Source of the DNA: Bacillota bacterium
Lineage (GTDB): Bacteria > Bacillota > Clostridia > Ch29
Length of the DNA: 64,000 nucleotides
Assembly: GCA_013540605.1 (NCBI GenBank)
Contig: JABVCK010000029.1
Span: 321,022-385,021, forward strand
Direction: 5' to 3'
Shown one piece after another: positions 61,881 to 64,000 of this stretch (positions are counted from its first letter, which is position 1; the number at the start of each line of letters is the position of its first letter). The position numbers were made by a program, and so were the translations under genes. Under the pieces are notes generated by a model that saw only the letters and a list, made by a program, of their open reading frames with translations, did no database searches and was not told the DNA's origin.

Positions 61881-63182
61881 ATGGGGGCGAAGAGGTCATT
61901 TGCAAAAATCGGCGTTATTATGATGCTGATGGCTTTGATTTTGCCGGCATTTGCCGGCCAGGCATATGCACAGGATGATATGGTGTACTATATCCCGGTA
62001 CGGGGGGAGGTGAACCCGGCTCTTAAAACCTTTATATCCGTAGAACTGGAGAAGGCTTATGCGGCAGGAGCGTCTGCGGTCGTACTGGAGATTTCCACCC
62101 TGGGGGGAAGGGTGGATTCAGCCCTGGAGATAAGCGATGCCATTATCAATTCCGGCCTGGACACGGTTGCTTACGTGAAAGACAGGGCAATTTCAGCAGG
62201 CGTATTGATTACAATATCCGCGGAAAAGGTTGCTATGGCGCCGGGCAGCAGCATAGGCTCTGCTGAGACCATTCCCTATACCGAGAAAAACATATCCTTT
62301 TGGGCCGGCGAACTGAGAAAGGTGGCCGAGCTCAGGGGAAGAGACGCGGAGATAGTCGCAGCGATGGCGGACAGGGATATAGAGATACCCGGAGTCATTG
62401 AAAAAGGGAAGCTTCTTAACCTAACGGCTGCCAGAGCAGTAGAGCTGGGGGTAGCGGACAAAACGGCGTCATCCAGGAGCGAACTCAACCGGTGGTTAGG
62501 GTTTGAGAATGCCAAAGTCGTGGAGGCTCAGGAAAGCTACCAGGTTAAGCTTGCGAAAATTGTAACCAACCAGGTTGTCAGTTCATTGCTGCTTGCCCTG
62601 GGATTTGGCGGGTTGGTGGCGGAACTGTTCATCGCAGGTTTCGGCATAGCAGGAACAATAGGGCTTCTATCCTTTGGCCTCTTCTTTGCGGGCAACATGC
62701 TTGCGGGTCATGCGGGATGGTCTGCCGTAATACTTTTTGTAATAGGTATTATACTATTGCTGGTGGAGTTATCGATACCCGGATTCGGATTTCCAGGTGT
62801 CGGAGGGATAATAAGCATAATGGCAAGTATTTTCATGGCTTCGGCGTCCGTACAGCAGGCAGTGGTCTCCCTTTTGTTATCGATCATACTCAGCGTTGTA
62901 TTGATAACCATACTGTTGAAGTTTGCGCCAAGGAGCAAATACTTTGACAGGCTTATTCTCTCAACACAGCAGAACCGGGATGAAGGGTATCTGGGCATGA
63001 AGAGTCTGGCCTCCCTCGTCGACAGCGAAGGGGTGGCGCTGACTCCCCTGAGACCGGCGGGAACAGCGGAAGTCGAAGGTAAAAGGATTGACGTTGTAAC
63101 TCTTGGGGAATATATACAAGCAGGGGACAAGGTTAAGGTAATCAAGGTTGAGGGAAACAGAATTATAGTTCGTAGTTTGTAG
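61881..63182 (+). CDS. NfeD-family membrane serine protease-like protein
   Basis: The 433-residue protein is the long (NfeD1b) form. It has a signal peptide (about 1-30), a ClpP-like protease domain (about 35-225) with LEISTLGGRVDSALEISD, the nucleophile-serine region DRAISAGVLITISAEK and GSSIGSAE, four to five membrane helices (about 235-345) and a C-terminal OB-fold (about 370-430). It partners with the flotillin-like FloA encoded next in membrane microdomain organisation. The last codons (VRSL and stop) coincide with the first units of a heptad repeat. Confidence 0.9.
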   Translation: MGAKRSFAKIGVIMMLMALILPAFAGQAYAQDDMVYYIPVRGEVNPALKTFISVELEKAYAAGASAVVLEISTLGGRVDSALEISDAIINSGLDTVAYVKDRAISAGVLITISAEKVAMAPGSSIGSAETIPYTEKNISFWAGELRKVAELRGRDAEIVAAMADRDIEIPGVIEKGKLLNLTAARAVELGVADKTASSRSELNRWLGFENAKVVEAQESYQVKLAKIVTNQVVSSLLLALGFGGLVAELFIAGFGIAGTIGLLSFGLFFAGNMLAGHAGWSAVILFVIGIILLLVELSIPGFGFPGVGGIISIMASIFMASASVQQAVVSLLLSIILSVVLITILLKFAPRSKYFDRLILSTQQNRDEGYLGMKSLASLVDSEGVALTPLRPAGTAEVEGKRIDVVTLGEYIQAGDKVKVIKVEGNRIIVRSL

Positions 63183-63380
63183 TTTGTAGTTGGTAGTTCG
63201 TAGTTGTTAGGGTATAGATCGCAGATCGCAGGTATTAGATCACAGTTCACAGGTATTAGGGTAAGGCTCACTAAGCATGGGGAAGCATGGAAGCATGGGG
63301 AAGCATGGGGACGGTTCTTTTGCTTCCTTTGCCCTATAGCCTTGCGCTGACGTCTGCATCTGTCATATGTTAACTGGCGA
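63165..63380. repeat. Heptad-arm repeat element H6
   Basis: Left arm units are AGTTCGT, AGTTTGT, AGTTGGT, AGATCGC, AGGTATT and similar. The core has tandem GCATGGGGAA units and GGGGACGGTTCTTTTGCTTC. The right part (CTTGCGCTGACGTCTGCATC) has complementary units. It starts inside the end of the nfeD coding sequence. Confidence 0.78.
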
Positions 63381-63386
63381 CTACAT

Positions 63387-63436
63387 CGGGGACATTCCGC
63401 AGCAAGGAATACCCGCATAGCAGCGGTGTGTTCCCT
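63387..63436. repeat. GGGGACA palindromic interspersed repeat, copy 2
   Basis: GGGGACATTCCGCAGCAAGG and, after ATACCCGC, GCGGTGTGTTCCC match the copy at 1702-1758 nearly base for base. It lies just before floA. Confidence 0.75.
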
Positions 63437-63461
63437 TACATTTAAAAGGAGGTATAGAAAT

Positions 63462-64000
63462 ATGGGTCCATTGATTAGCATAATTGTAATTATCGGTTTG
63501 GTTTTTGTAGGTCTTGTATTCCTACTATCCTTTGTGCCTATCGGGCTGTGGATTTCCGCCTTGGCAGCGGGTGTGAAAATAGGGATTTTCACCCTTGTCG
63601 GGATGAGGCTCAGAAGGGTTATACCCTCTAGGATCGTTAACCCCCTGATAAAGGCTACAAAGGCAGGCCTGAATGTGGGAGTGAATAAGCTGGAAGCCCA
63701 CTACCTGGCCGGCGGCAACGTTGATAGGGTCGTCAACGCGCTGATTGCTGCCCAGAGGGCGGATATACCCCTGGGATTTGAAAGGGCGGCAGCAATAGAC
63801 CTGGCGGGCAGGGATGTGCTGCAGGCGGTACAGATGAGTGTTAACCCCCGTGTTATAGAGACTCCGAAGGTAGCTGCCGTGGCCAAGGATGGCATAGAGG
63901 TAATGGTCAAGGCCAGGGTAACCGTGAGGGCTAATATTGATAGGCTGGTGGGCGGCGCCGGCGAAGAGACGATAATCGCCAGGGTCGGTGAAGGTATAGT
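63462..64000 (+). CDS. floA: Flotillin-like protein FloA (5' part, runs off right edge)
   Basis: FloA (YqfA) is a flotillin-like protein of membrane microdomains. The visible 179 residues begin [20 protein letters not shown] (membrane segment) and continue with [40 protein letters not shown] and a conserved SPFH-like region ([20 protein letters not shown]). ATG 63462 follows AAAGGAGGTATAG. The C-terminal coiled coil lies outside the window. It follows nfeD as usual, although two repeats now separate them. Confidence 0.94.
   Translation, partial: MGPLISIIVIIGLVFVGLVFLLSFVPIGLWISALAAGVKIGIFTLVGMRLRRVIPSRIVNPLIKATKAGLNVGVNKLEAHYLAGGNVDRVVNALIAAQRADIPLGFERAAAIDLAGRDVLQAVQMSVNPRVIETPKVAAVAKDGIEVMVKARVTVRANIDRLVGGAGEETIIARVGEGI

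Overview
The window is a chromosomal segment of an anaerobic, endospore-forming Firmicute of class Clostridia. The evidence is a sporulation gene (spoIIP), an ispH-rpsA fusion typical of Clostridia, a ferredoxin-dependent 2-oxoacid oxidoreductase operon, HrcA/CIRCE heat-shock control, c-di-GMP riboswitches and strong purine-rich Shine-Dalgarno sites with many TTG/GTG starts. The species cannot be named from sequence alone.

Layout. 1-11.6 kb is housekeeping and metabolism: a left-edge gene of unknown function, surE, a YpmA-like small protein, the korDABC-like operon, an RpiR regulator, a phosphoglycerate-mutase-family phosphatase, a BaiN-like flavoprotein, then cmk-plsC-ispH/rpsA ending at two strong hairpins. 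11.8-15.6 kb holds speD, ndk, cheR, an AbrB/RelE-type toxin-antitoxin pair, a decayed gene tail and six minus-strand tRNAs (Met, Asp, Phe, Tyr, Gln, Lys). 15.7-25.3 kb has a beta-CASP metallo-hydrolase, a MerR-like regulator, a HAD hydrolase, a CBS protein, an IclR regulator next to a class V aminotransferase, an IS1182-type element and a split chromate transporter. 25.6-32.9 kb is the operon-like set miaB-(ylbF remnant)-mutS-mutL-miaA-hfq.

33-42.7 kb is an accessory island. It contains two c-di-GMP-I riboswitch/LytTR regulator units facing each other, three insertion elements (IS3, an ISNCY/IS5-like element, IS982), two broken ECF sigma genes (one split by a small MITE with a clean 6-bp target duplication), several secreted or membrane proteins of unknown function, and a duplicated palindromic intergenic element. 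42.9-64 kb returns to conserved genes: spoIIP, lepA, hemW, the CIRCE-controlled hrcA-grpE-dnaK-dnaJ cluster with prmA-rsmE-mtaB, hinT, rpsU, yqeY, two lipoproteins, a secreted exo/endonuclease-family protein, nfeD and the start of floA.

Two repeat families recur between genes: elements whose arms are runs of degenerate 7-base units (AGTTNNN/AGATNNN) in inverted orientation around a short core, and palindromic GGGGACA.../...TGTCCCC elements. The best candidate for something little described is the pair of near-identical c-di-GMP riboswitches each driving a stand-alone LytTR DNA-binding protein, bracketing an island of secreted proteins.
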